This document shows, piece after piece, positions 27,542 through 34,234 of a DNA stretch of 34,234 nucleotides. Numbering within the stretch: position 1 is the first letter of the stretch; every line of letters starts with the position of its first letter. Under the pieces are notes generated by a model, which saw only the letters and a program-made list of their open reading frames with translations, ran no database searches and was not told the DNA's origin. The position numbers were made by a program, and so were the translations under genes. Source of the DNA: Chitinophagales bacterium (GTDB taxonomy: Bacteria; Bacteroidota; Bacteroidia; Chitinophagales; Chitinophagaceae); assembly GCA_013297995.1 (NCBI GenBank), contig JAAFJB010000029.1, forward strand, positions 1-34,234, written 5' to 3'.

Positions 27542-30500
27542 ATGAGCCCACAATCCATTTATAGTAAATTTAAAAATAGTACTATACTGTTTTTTTTTAT
27601 TGGATCTATTTTTTTGACTTTTCAAAATTGTACCGATAAAAAATATTCTGCACCCAAAGATGCTTTGTTTACAAAACTTTCTCAAAAGGAGTGTGGCATC
27701 TCGTTCAATAATAGTATACAAGATGATTCTACTTTTAATGAATTTACGTATCGAAATTTTTATAATGGTGCAGGAGTAGCAATTGGAGATATAAATAATG
27801 ATGGACTACCCGATGTTTTTATGGTTGCTAATCAGGGAGAAAATAAATTATTTCTGAATAAAGGAAAATTCATTTTTGAGGATATTACTGCAAAATCTAA
27901 AATTGTAAAAAATCATAAATGGAGTACTGGAGTTACAATGGCAGATGTAAATGGCGATGGGTTTCTTGATATATATATATGTACTGCAGGGATAGCGGTA
28001 GGTGATTCCAGAAAAAATGAATTATATATAAATGATGGGAAAATGCATTTTACTGAAATGGCTCTTCAGTTCAATCTACAGGATAGTGGAGCTTTTCATA
28101 CCCAAGCCTCATTCTTTGATTATGATTTAGATGGCGATTTAGATGTTTTTTTATTAAACAATAACTGTTTATTACCTACGGATAATTTCCCTAACGGTCA
28201 AGTAAGAAACTATCGAGACCCTGTTCATGGCGATAAACTTTTGCGAAATGACAATGGCGTATTTACTGATATTACTGGTTTTGCAGGAATATTCGGAAGC
28301 AGTATTGGCTTTGGATTGGGCGTTTCGGTAGGAGATATTAACAACGATAATTGGCCAGATATATATATCAGCAATGATTTTTTTGAAAAAGATTACTTAT
28401 ACCTTAATCAGGCTAATGGAAAATTTAAAGAAGTGAGTGACACTTATATTAGCCATATGTCTCTTTCAAGTATGGGTGCTGATATGGCAGATATTAACAA
28501 TGATGGGTTGGTTGATATTTTTACAACTGATATGCTACCCCAAGATGAAAAGCGATTAAAATTGAATATTCGATTTGAAGATTATGATATTTACAATCAG
28601 AAAGTGAAGCAAGGCCTACATCACCAATTGATGGGGAATATGCTACACCTTAATAATGGAGATAATACCTTTAGTGAGATTGCGCAGTTTGCACAGGTTG
28701 ACGCTACAGACTGGAGCTGGGGGGCATTGATTTTTGATTTGAATAATGACGGATGGAAAGATATAGTGGTTTGTAATGGAATGTACCTTGATGTAAACAA
28801 TCAAGACTATATTGATTTTGTAGCCAATGATGTAAATAAAAAACTTTTTGATAAATCAAAAGCTGCTGCTAATTATGAACAATTAAAATCTATATTGGTT
28901 TCTGAGCCATTGGCGAATTATGCATTTGTGAATAATAAAAATCTGACTTTTAAAAACCAATCCGAGCAATTAGGATTGGGCGAGCCTAGCTTTAGTAATG
29001 GCGGAGCATATGCTGATTTGGATAATGATGGAGACCTTGATTTAATAATTAATAACTTGAACTCTGAAAGTTTTATTTATAGAAATAACACTACTGAAAA
29101 AAGCAAAAAAAATTATCTAGCAATTAAATTAAATGGAATAGGTAAGAATCGGTTTGGAATTGGAGCATCGGTTACCTTGTATCAAAAAGATAAAAAACAA
29201 GTTGCGCAAAATTTTCCATCTCGGGGGTTTCAATCGAGTATTGATCCTACCCTTCATTTTGGGTTAGAATATGATGATATAATAGATTCAATACGAGTTC
29301 AATGGCCAAATGGGAATACACAAGTAGTAAAAAATTTAAGGGCTAATATTAGCCTAACATTGAATCAGGCTGATGCAATCAAAAAAGATAAAGTTGAAGT
29401 AAATTCGCCCCCCCCCATTTTTGAAGACGTCACCAACCGAATTATTACAGGCAATATAAAGCATATAGAAAATGCATATAATGATTTTGATAGAGAAAAA
29501 TTAATGCCACATTTACTATCAACTAATGGGCCTCGGTTAGCCGTTGGTGATCTGAACGGTGATGGTCTTGAAGATCTAGTAATGGGGGCTGCAAAAAATG
29601 ACACAACAAAAATATTTTTACAACAAATTAATGGTTCTTTTAAACAAATGAATTTCCAACCAGCTTTTGCATTGGATGCTGGTTTTGAAGATGCTGGAAT
29701 AGCTTTATTTGATGCAGATAAAGATGGCGATAATGATTTAATGATTGGGAGTGGCGGAAATATGAAAATTGAGGGTGATCCACAATTACAACAAAGACTA
29801 TATACCAATACAGGAAAGGGGGTTTTTGTAAGAAATAAACTAGCCATGCCAGATATTAAGGTTAATGCTTCTTGCGTTGTACAGTTCGACTATGATTCAG
29901 ATGGTGATATAGATGTATTTATTGGAGGTAGGTCTGTGCCTGGTCAATATGGAGCAATACCTAAGAGCTATCTTTTACAAAATAATGCGGGCTCTTTTAC
30001 TGATATAACAAGTGCAGTAGCTCCATCGCTAAAAAATATCGGGATGGTTACCGATGCGCTTTGGCAAGATATTGATCAAGACAACCTAAAAGATTTGATA
30101 ATTGTTGGGGAGTGGATGCCCATTACTATTTTTAAAAATACAGGTAAAAAATTGCAGTTGTCAAACCTAAATGATCAGTTTAAAAAAACCAATGGATGGT
30201 GGAATTGTATTAAAGCAGCTGATATTGATAATGATGGTGATTTAGATTTTGTTGCTGGAAATTTAGGATTAAACACAAAATTTAAAGCAGATAGTCTACA
30301 TCCAGCAAAACTTTATATTAATGATTTTGATAAAAACGGTACAAGAGAAGGCATAATGGCATATTACAAACCTGATGGAAAGTTATATCCATACTATATG
30401 AAAACCGATATCATGTTACAACTTCCGTACTTAAAAAAGAAATTTCTTAAATATGAAGATTATGCCGATAAAACAATAGAACAAATTTTTTCAAATGAAC

Positions 30501-30901
30501 AGCTAAGCAATGCAGAGCTAAGAGAAGCCTATCAGTTTCAAACTTCAATTATATTAAACAATGGTAAAAATAATTTTAGTATAATTCCTTTACCTGCAAG
30601 GGCACAGTTAGCCCCTACTTTTGGTATTTTATTACAGCCAAATTCATTCAAATCGACTAACATTTTTTTAGTAGGAAATGAGTTTGGAATAAAGCCAGAA
30701 TCAGGTAGATATGATGCCAATTTCGGCACTTTATTAAAAGCTAATAAAAAAGGCGATTTTGAATTTATACCTACTAGCAAATCAGGAATTACTTATACGG
30801 GTCAAGCTAGAGATATTTCAATCATAACCGATGCGCACAAAAAAACTTTGATAGTATTGAGCATAAGTGGCGAACCCTTAAAAATATATAAAGAAAGATA
30901 A
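27542..30901 (+). CDS. FG-GAP/VCBS-repeat lipoprotein with central ASPIC/UnbV domain (copy 2)
   Basis: A 1119-residue paralogue of the preceding gene with the same layout, 67 bases downstream. The lipobox TFQNC (Cys30) is unusual but acceptable for this phylum. Calcium-loop motifs include DINNDGLPDV, DVNGDGFLDI, DYDLDGDLDV, DLNNDGWKDI, DLDNDGDLDL, DLNGDGLEDL, DADKDGDNDL, DYDSDGDIDV and DIDNDGDLDF. The ASPIC/UnbV domain (FGIGASVTLYQKDKKQVAQN, GFQSSIDPTLHFGLEYDD) spans about 526-608. A run of nine C at 29408-29416 codes for three prolines right after it. The second halves of the two proteins are strikingly alike (LKNIGMVTDALW against IKNIGMVTAALW; GEWMPITIFKN against GEWMPIVIYKN), so they arose by tandem duplication and then diverged. 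Function is unknown. Confidence 0.88.
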   Translation: MSPQSIYSKFKNSTILFFFIGSIFLTFQNCTDKKYSAPKDALFTKLSQKECGISFNNSIQDDSTFNEFTYRNFYNGAGVAIGDINNDGLPDVFMVANQGENKLFLNKGKFIFEDITAKSKIVKNHKWSTGVTMADVNGDGFLDIYICTAGIAVGDSRKNELYINDGKMHFTEMALQFNLQDSGAFHTQASFFDYDLDGDLDVFLLNNNCLLPTDNFPNGQVRNYRDPVHGDKLLRNDNGVFTDITGFAGIFGSSIGFGLGVSVGDINNDNWPDIYISNDFFEKDYLYLNQANGKFKEVSDTYISHMSLSSMGADMADINNDGLVDIFTTDMLPQDEKRLKLNIRFEDYDIYNQKVKQGLHHQLMGNMLHLNNGDNTFSEIAQFAQVDATDWSWGALIFDLNNDGWKDIVVCNGMYLDVNNQDYIDFVANDVNKKLFDKSKAAANYEQLKSILVSEPLANYAFVNNKNLTFKNQSEQLGLGEPSFSNGGAYADLDNDGDLDLIINNLNSESFIYRNNTTEKSKKNYLAIKLNGIGKNRFGIGASVTLYQKDKKQVAQNFPSRGFQSSIDPTLHFGLEYDDIIDSIRVQWPNGNTQVVKNLRANISLTLNQADAIKKDKVEVNSPPPIFEDVTNRIITGNIKHIENAYNDFDREKLMPHLLSTNGPRLAVGDLNGDGLEDLVMGAAKNDTTKIFLQQINGSFKQMNFQPAFALDAGFEDAGIALFDADKDGDNDLMIGSGGNMKIEGDPQLQQRLYTNTGKGVFVRNKLAMPDIKVNASCVVQFDYDSDGDIDVFIGGRSVPGQYGAIPKSYLLQNNAGSFTDITSAVAPSLKNIGMVTDALWQDIDQDNLKDLIIVGEWMPITIFKNTGKKLQLSNLNDQFKKTNGWWNCIKAADIDNDGDLDFVAGNLGLNTKFKADSLHPAKLYINDFDKNGTREGIMAYYKPDGKLYPYYMKTDIMLQLPYLKKKFLKYEDYADKTIEQIFSNEQLSNAELREAYQFQTSIILNNGKNNFSIIPLPARAQLAPTFGILLQPNSFKSTNIFLVGNEFGIKPESGRYDANFGTLLKANKKGDFEFIPTSKSGITYTGQARDISIITDAHKKTLIVLSISGEPLKIYKER

Positions 30902-30918
30902 GGCTTTTGCTTATATCC

Positions 30919-30960
30919 AGCTAGAATTTCTCAGGTGTGCAACTAGCTTTATTATTTGTT
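30919..30960 (+). terminator. Possible weak terminator after VCBS copy 2
   Basis: AGCTAG (30919-30924) pairs with CTAGCT (30943-30948) across an 18-base loop, followed by a T-rich tail (TTATTATTTGTT). The stem is short and the T-run is interrupted, so this is only a candidate end for the VCBS transcript before the regulator gene. Confidence 0.3.
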
Positions 30961-31048
30961 AATTAAGGTATCGGTAATCCACGAAAATATTTTTTGCCTT
31001 AACCATGGCAAAACTAATTAAATTGCAAATGAATTTATTCAATATACA

Positions 31049-31918
31049 ATGCGGCCACAGCTTTTATTAGTCCCCCAAGGTCTCAATCAATCTTTTAGTG
31101 TAAGGCACGATACGGTACCCCACTTTTTTAATCGATGGCATTATCATTCCGAATTAGAACTTATTCAAATTATAAATGGAGAAGGTACCCAGTTTATTGG
31201 GGATCATATCAGCAGGTTTGGCAGAGGTGATATTTTATTAATTGGTTCAAATCTTCCACATTATTGGCGTTGCGATGATAATTATTTCCAAGAAATCCCC
31301 GAACTCATCGCAGAAGCCAAAGTGATTCATTTTCTGCAGCATTTTTGGGGAGAGAGCTTTCTGGAACTGCCAGAAAATAGTAATATTAAATTATTACTAA
31401 AAAAGTCTGAAAGAGGAATATTAATTACTGGTAAAAACAGAGATAAACTTAAGCCCTATTTCGATAAGATCTTACTAGCATCCGGTGCGCAAAGAATTAT
31501 CCTATTACTTGAGGTATTAAATATTATGGCCAATTCTTCTGAATATACTTTACTTTCATCGGCCAGTTTTCAAAATACTTATAACAAATCTGAAACAGAG
31601 CGGCTGAACGATATTTATAAGTATACGATGAGTAATTTTAAGCAAAAAATTTCATTAGAAGAAATAGCTTCCATCTCCTGCTTAAGTGTAAACTCATTTT
31701 GTAGGTATTTTAAATCGCAAACCAAAAAAACCTATTCCCAGTTTTTGATGGAAATACGAATTGGACATTCCTGTAAGTTGTTAATTGAAAATAGACAATC
31801 GGTGAGCACCATTTGTTTAGAAAGTGGCTTCAATAACTTTTCAAATTTTAACCGTTATTTCAAGTTGATCACTGGGTTGAGCCCCCTTGAGTATAAAAAA
31901 ACATTTGCCAAAAACTAA
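31049..31918 (+). CDS. AraC-family transcriptional regulator with N-terminal cupin
   Basis: A 289-residue cytoplasmic activator. The N-terminal half is a sugar-sensing cupin (WHYHSELELIQIINGEGTQF, FGRGDILLIGSNLPHYWRCD, about 20-80). The C-terminal about 100 residues hold two helix-turn-helix motifs: ISLEEIASISCLSVNSFCRYF and, in the second, VSTICLESGFNNFSNFNRYF, followed by the GLSPLEYKK signature. It lies just upstream of the fucose-type permease, with 137 bases between, and after the VCBS pair, so it is a natural candidate regulator of the uptake genes and perhaps of the susCD unit. The effector is probably the imported deoxysugar or a derivative; this is inferred from position. Confidence 0.92.
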   Translation: MRPQLLLVPQGLNQSFSVRHDTVPHFFNRWHYHSELELIQIINGEGTQFIGDHISRFGRGDILLIGSNLPHYWRCDDNYFQEIPELIAEAKVIHFLQHFWGESFLELPENSNIKLLLKKSERGILITGKNRDKLKPYFDKILLASGAQRIILLLEVLNIMANSSEYTLLSSASFQNTYNKSETERLNDIYKYTMSNFKQKISLEEIASISCLSVNSFCRYFKSQTKKTYSQFLMEIRIGHSCKLLIENRQSVSTICLESGFNNFSNFNRYFKLITGLSPLEYKKTFAKN

Positions 31919-31964
31919 TGCATTGTAAATCAAGTATATATTTCAGGCAACTATGGCAATATAG

Positions 31965-32000
31965 GATATAAAAATGCCAATTTGATGATATTTTTATATC
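31965..32000. promoter_or_regulatory. Inverted repeat and possible promoter before the permease gene
   Basis: GATATAAAAAT (31965-31975) and ATTTTTATATC (31990-32000) form a perfect 11-base inverted repeat with a 14-base spacer. TTTG at 31981-31984, a 17-base gap and TATATTTT at 32002-32009 give a near match to the Bacteroidota promoter (TTTG, then TAnnTTTG, last base off). The repeat overlaps the -33 element, so it could be an operator; being purely AT-rich, it could also be chance or the end of the araC-type transcript. Confidence 0.4.
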
Positions 32001-32055
32001 ATATATTTTCGCTATTTTGTATCCTCTTTTACTTGTACATTCCCACTTGTTTAGC

Positions 32056-33297
32056 ATGAAAAATACTAAGTTGCTGCCCTTGATTTTAGTTACCAGTCTT
32101 TTTTTTTTATGGGCGTTAACGTCTAATCTAATCCCAACTTTAATACCTCACTTAAAAAAAGCTTGTAGGCTCACAGACTTTCAGTCGGCATTTATTGATT
32201 CCGCTTATTGGATTGCATATTTTGTAATTGCACTTCCTGCAGGATTGGTAATGAAAAAATTAGGATATAAAAAGGCAATTATCATTGGACTATTGATTGC
32301 TGCTACTGGCGCATTTCTTTTTTACCCTGCTGCTGAACAACGAACATTTGCCTTCTTTTTATTGGCTTTATTTATTGTTGCCTCTGGAATGGCATTTCTT
32401 GAAACAGCTGCCAATCCATATATGACCATTTTGGGCTCTGCGGAAACAGCTTCGCAGCGACTAAATTTTGCTCAGGCTTTTAATGGACTAGGTGCTTTTA
32501 TAGCTGCTTTTTTCTTAAGTAAAATAATACTAAGCGGGAAGGAAATAAGCGAAGAAACATTATCTAAACTGTCACTATCCGACGCCAATTTTTTACTTAC
32601 CCAAGAAGCGAAAAGTTTACAAATGCCATATATAGTAATAGGGATTACCTTATTATTGGTGGCTATACTATTCATGGTTGTAAAATTTCCTCTTGAGAAA
32701 ATTAATCAAGAAACTGATACAAATAAATCTAGTTCGTTTAATTTATTGCAACATAAAAATGTTTTGTTAGGAATAGCAGCGCAGTTTTTTTACGTAGGCG
32801 CACAAGTTTGTATATCTAGTTTTTTCATTCGATATGCCAAATTTTCTGCAGGATTAGAGGAGCTGGAGGCAGCTACTTATTTGGGTTTTTTGTTAATGGG
32901 TTTTATGCTTGGCAGATACGCTGGAACTTTTTTAATGCAATATATTCAACCGGCTAAACTCTTGATGTATTATTGTGTGGCCAGTATGATTTTATTGTGT
33001 ATGGTAGTTTTTATAGGAGGAAAATTGTCGCTTTACGCGCTTATTGGTGTTGAATTCTTTATGTCTATCATGTTTCCAACTATCTTCTCATTAGCGATCG
33101 GTGGTTTGGGTGAAAAAACAAAAATTGCTTCCTCATATATTGTAATGTCTATTGTAGGAGGTGCTTTTTTTCCAGTGTTAATGGGTAAAATTTCAGACGT
33201 ATTCAATATACAGTTGGCCTATTTAGTGCCCGCTATTTGTTTTTTTGTAGTCTTGTATTTTTCAATAAAAGTAAAACCCGTACATGAGTCAAATTAA
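32056..33297 (+). CDS. fucP: FucP-family L-fucose (deoxysugar):H+ symporter
   Basis: A 413-residue MFS permease with about 12 membrane segments. The ATG at 32056 gives MKNTKLLPLILVTSLFFLWA, matching the family N-terminus; a TTG at 32017 is less likely. FucP hallmarks are FLETAANPYMTILG (Glu116, aligning with E. coli Glu135), RLNFAQAFNGLGA (Gln140, Asn143, aligning with Gln159 and Asn162) and QFFYVGAQVCISSFFIRYA. From the remembered E. coli sequence, the proton-coupling Asp46 aligns with Pro27 (NLIPTLIP), while an Asp appears at position 48 (FIDSAYW) where E. coli has Gln. Fucose is the likely substrate, given the GH29 fucosidase and mutarotase, but another deoxyhexose is possible. Its last 14 bases overlap the mutarotase gene, so the two are co-translated. 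Confidence 0.88.
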   Translation: MKNTKLLPLILVTSLFFLWALTSNLIPTLIPHLKKACRLTDFQSAFIDSAYWIAYFVIALPAGLVMKKLGYKKAIIIGLLIAATGAFLFYPAAEQRTFAFFLLALFIVASGMAFLETAANPYMTILGSAETASQRLNFAQAFNGLGAFIAAFFLSKIILSGKEISEETLSKLSLSDANFLLTQEAKSLQMPYIVIGITLLLVAILFMVVKFPLEKINQETDTNKSSSFNLLQHKNVLLGIAAQFFYVGAQVCISSFFIRYAKFSAGLEELEAATYLGFLLMGFMLGRYAGTFLMQYIQPAKLLMYYCVASMILLCMVVFIGGKLSLYALIGVEFFMSIMFPTIFSLAIGGLGEKTKIASSYIVMSIVGGAFFPVLMGKISDVFNIQLAYLVPAICFFVVLYFSIKVKPVHESN

Positions 33298-33634
33298 AAG
33301 ATACAATTTACTCCTCGATTTAGTGGATGATATTAAGTTGATAAAAGAGTATGAAGCCTATCATCTTTCTATTTGGCCTGAAATAGAAGAAAGTATTTTG
33401 AATGCAGGTATTCTAAGTATGGAAATTTATAGAGTGGGTAATAGATTGAGTATGATAATAGAAGCCGATGAGCATTTTTCTTTTGCTGATAAAGCTGATG
33501 GAGATTTGAAAAATCAGAAAGTTCAGGAGTGGGAAAAATTAATGTGGAAATATCAGCAAGCATTGCCAACTGCAAAAGAAGGGGAAAAGTGGCTGTTGGC
33601 AGAAAAAATTTTTAGCTTAACTGCTCAGAAATAG
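33284..33634 (+). CDS. RhaM-family (DUF718) L-rhamnose/L-fucose mutarotase
   Basis: A 116-residue cytoplasmic enzyme that interconverts the alpha and beta anomers of a 6-deoxysugar. The ferredoxin-like fold signature EYEAYHLSIWPEI carries Tyr23 and His27, matching the catalytic Tyr18/His22 of E. coli RhaM. The ILSMEIYRVGNRLSMIIEA strand pair and the C-terminal WEKLMWKYQQALPTAKEGEKW also fit the family. The ATG at 33284 overlaps the permease stop by 14 bases, a strong sign of coupling to uptake. The family name is from rhamnose, but members linked to fucose permeases occur in Bacteroidota, so fucose is favoured by context. Length is normal. Confidence 0.88.
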   Translation: MSQIKRYNLLLDLVDDIKLIKEYEAYHLSIWPEIEESILNAGILSMEIYRVGNRLSMIIEADEHFSFADKADGDLKNQKVQEWEKLMWKYQQALPTAKEGEKWLLAEKIFSLTAQK

Positions 33635-33737
33635 CCTATTGTGAGTAAATAGTATTTTTAAAAAGATACCTATTATCTCCAATATAAAAGCATAAAATTC
33701 AATCAATTGGTTTCTGGTTTTAACGCTTAATATTCCA

Positions 33738-33758
33738 TGATTTTAAAACGCAAAATCA
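33738..33758. repeat. Small hairpin between mutarotase and dehydratase genes
   Basis: TGATTTT and AAAATCA flank a seven-base loop, 42 bases before the dehydratase start. It has no T-run. It could be a weak operator or chance in AT-rich DNA. The 166-base spacer also contains GATACCT (33665-33671), the complement of the AGGTATC core seen in the spacer at 9805-9839. Confidence 0.2.
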
Positions 33759-33800
33759 AGGATTGAGAAAATATAAAATGAATATGAAAAATTATAAAAT

Positions 33801-34234
33801 ATGGTAGAGAGTTTAGCAGTAGATTTAAGCAAGTTGGTGCTTCAAATAGATCCGAGAGACAATGTAATGGTAGCATTACAAAATCTTAAAAAAGGAGATT
33901 TGGTGAGAAAAAACGGATTGGAGATTATTTTACAAAATGATATTAAAGCCAAACATAAGTTTTTTCTTCACAACCTAAATGCTGGTGATGAAGTAATTAT
34001 GTATGGGGTATTAGTAGGAAAAGCACAAGAGTTTATTCCATCCGGAGCATTAATGACAAAAGAAAATATTAAACACGCAGCCAGTAAATATGCTTATAAA
34101 TCTACCGATTATAGGTGGACTGCCCCCGATGTTTCAAAATTCCGTAATCTAACATTCAAAGGCTATAAAAGAGCCGATGGTAGAGTAGGAACTGCTAACT
34201 ATTGGTTATTTATACCAACTGTTTTTTGTGAAAA
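33801..34234 (+). CDS. UxaA-family (altronate dehydratase-like) dehydratase, 3' end beyond window
   Basis: The first 144 codons of a gene that continues past the window edge. The N-terminal SAF domain (about 10-100) includes DNVMVALQNLKKGD, HKFFLHNLNAGDEVIMYGVL and VGKAQEFIPSGALMTKENI. It is followed by the start of the UxaA catalytic part, GYKRADGRVGTANYWLFIPT and a Cys at the expected metal-ligand region. UxaA proteins dehydrate aldonates such as altronate to 2-keto-3-deoxy acids. Directly downstream of a fucose permease and a mutarotase, the likely substrate is L-fuconate or a similar deoxyaldonate, which would mean an oxidative rather than a kinase/aldolase route. The start ATG at 33801 fits the usual N-terminal length. 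Substrate assignment is inference. Confidence 0.85.
   Translation, partial: MVESLAVDLSKLVLQIDPRDNVMVALQNLKKGDLVRKNGLEIILQNDIKAKHKFFLHNLNAGDEVIMYGVLVGKAQEFIPSGALMTKENIKHAASKYAYKSTDYRWTAPDVSKFRNLTFKGYKRADGRVGTANYWLFIPTVFCE

Noticed and set aside
29365..29847. Minus-strand open frame of 160 codons inside VCBS copy 2
   Set aside because: It lies antisense to a well-supported coding frame, shows no family motif, and its Ser/Pro/Leu-rich composition is what the reverse of this repeat-rich gene gives.

Overview
The window reads as chromosomal DNA of a Bacteroidota bacterium, most likely an aerobic Chitinophagaceae/Sphingobacteriia-type organism. The sequence is AT-rich. It holds an adjacent SusC/SusD pair, a protein with a type IX secretion C-terminal sorting domain, lipoproteins with Bacteroidota-style lipoboxes, and almost no Shine-Dalgarno sequences. 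The genus is not determined. Every supported gene lies on the + strand. I see no tRNA, rRNA, CRISPR array, insertion sequence, integrase or phage gene.

Region A (64-9527) is a tight four-gene run. It encodes a DUF1080 (3-keto-disaccharide hydrolase-like) secreted protein, a six-bladed-propeller dehydrogenase with a C-terminal cytochrome c, and a 1141-residue lipoprotein that joins ThuA, a PQQ-glucose/sorbosone dehydrogenase propeller, PKD, cytochrome c and a C-terminal beta domain. A TonB-dependent receptor of the non-SusC type follows. Together these look like an envelope-located oxidative carbohydrate module whose electrons leave through c-type hemes. The receptor could bring in the cofactor or the product.

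Region B (10030-24002) is a polysaccharide-utilization locus: a T9SS-secreted beta-helix protein with duplicated FN3/discoidin-like modules, a GH29 alpha-L-fucosidase, two GH63/MGH1-type (alpha/alpha)6 glycosidases, then SusC and SusD. A strong hairpin terminator (24064-24100) closes it. A 500-base non-coding stretch in front of it carries a cluster of TACCTTA/TAAGGTA palindromes.

Region C (24148-30901) is a tandem pair of about 1110-residue lipoproteins with FG-GAP/VCBS calcium-binding repeats and a central ASPIC/UnbV domain. Such pairs sit beside SusCD systems, but their function is unknown.

Region D (31049-34234) is the monosaccharide end: an AraC-type regulator, a FucP-family permease, an overlapping RhaM-family mutarotase and the start of a UxaA-family dehydratase cut by the window edge. 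With the fucosidase, this points to release of L-fucose (or a related 6-deoxysugar), uptake, mutarotation and dehydration of the derived sugar acid by a non-phosphorylating oxidative route. That route is inferred; the sugar dehydrogenase and later enzymes would lie beyond the window.
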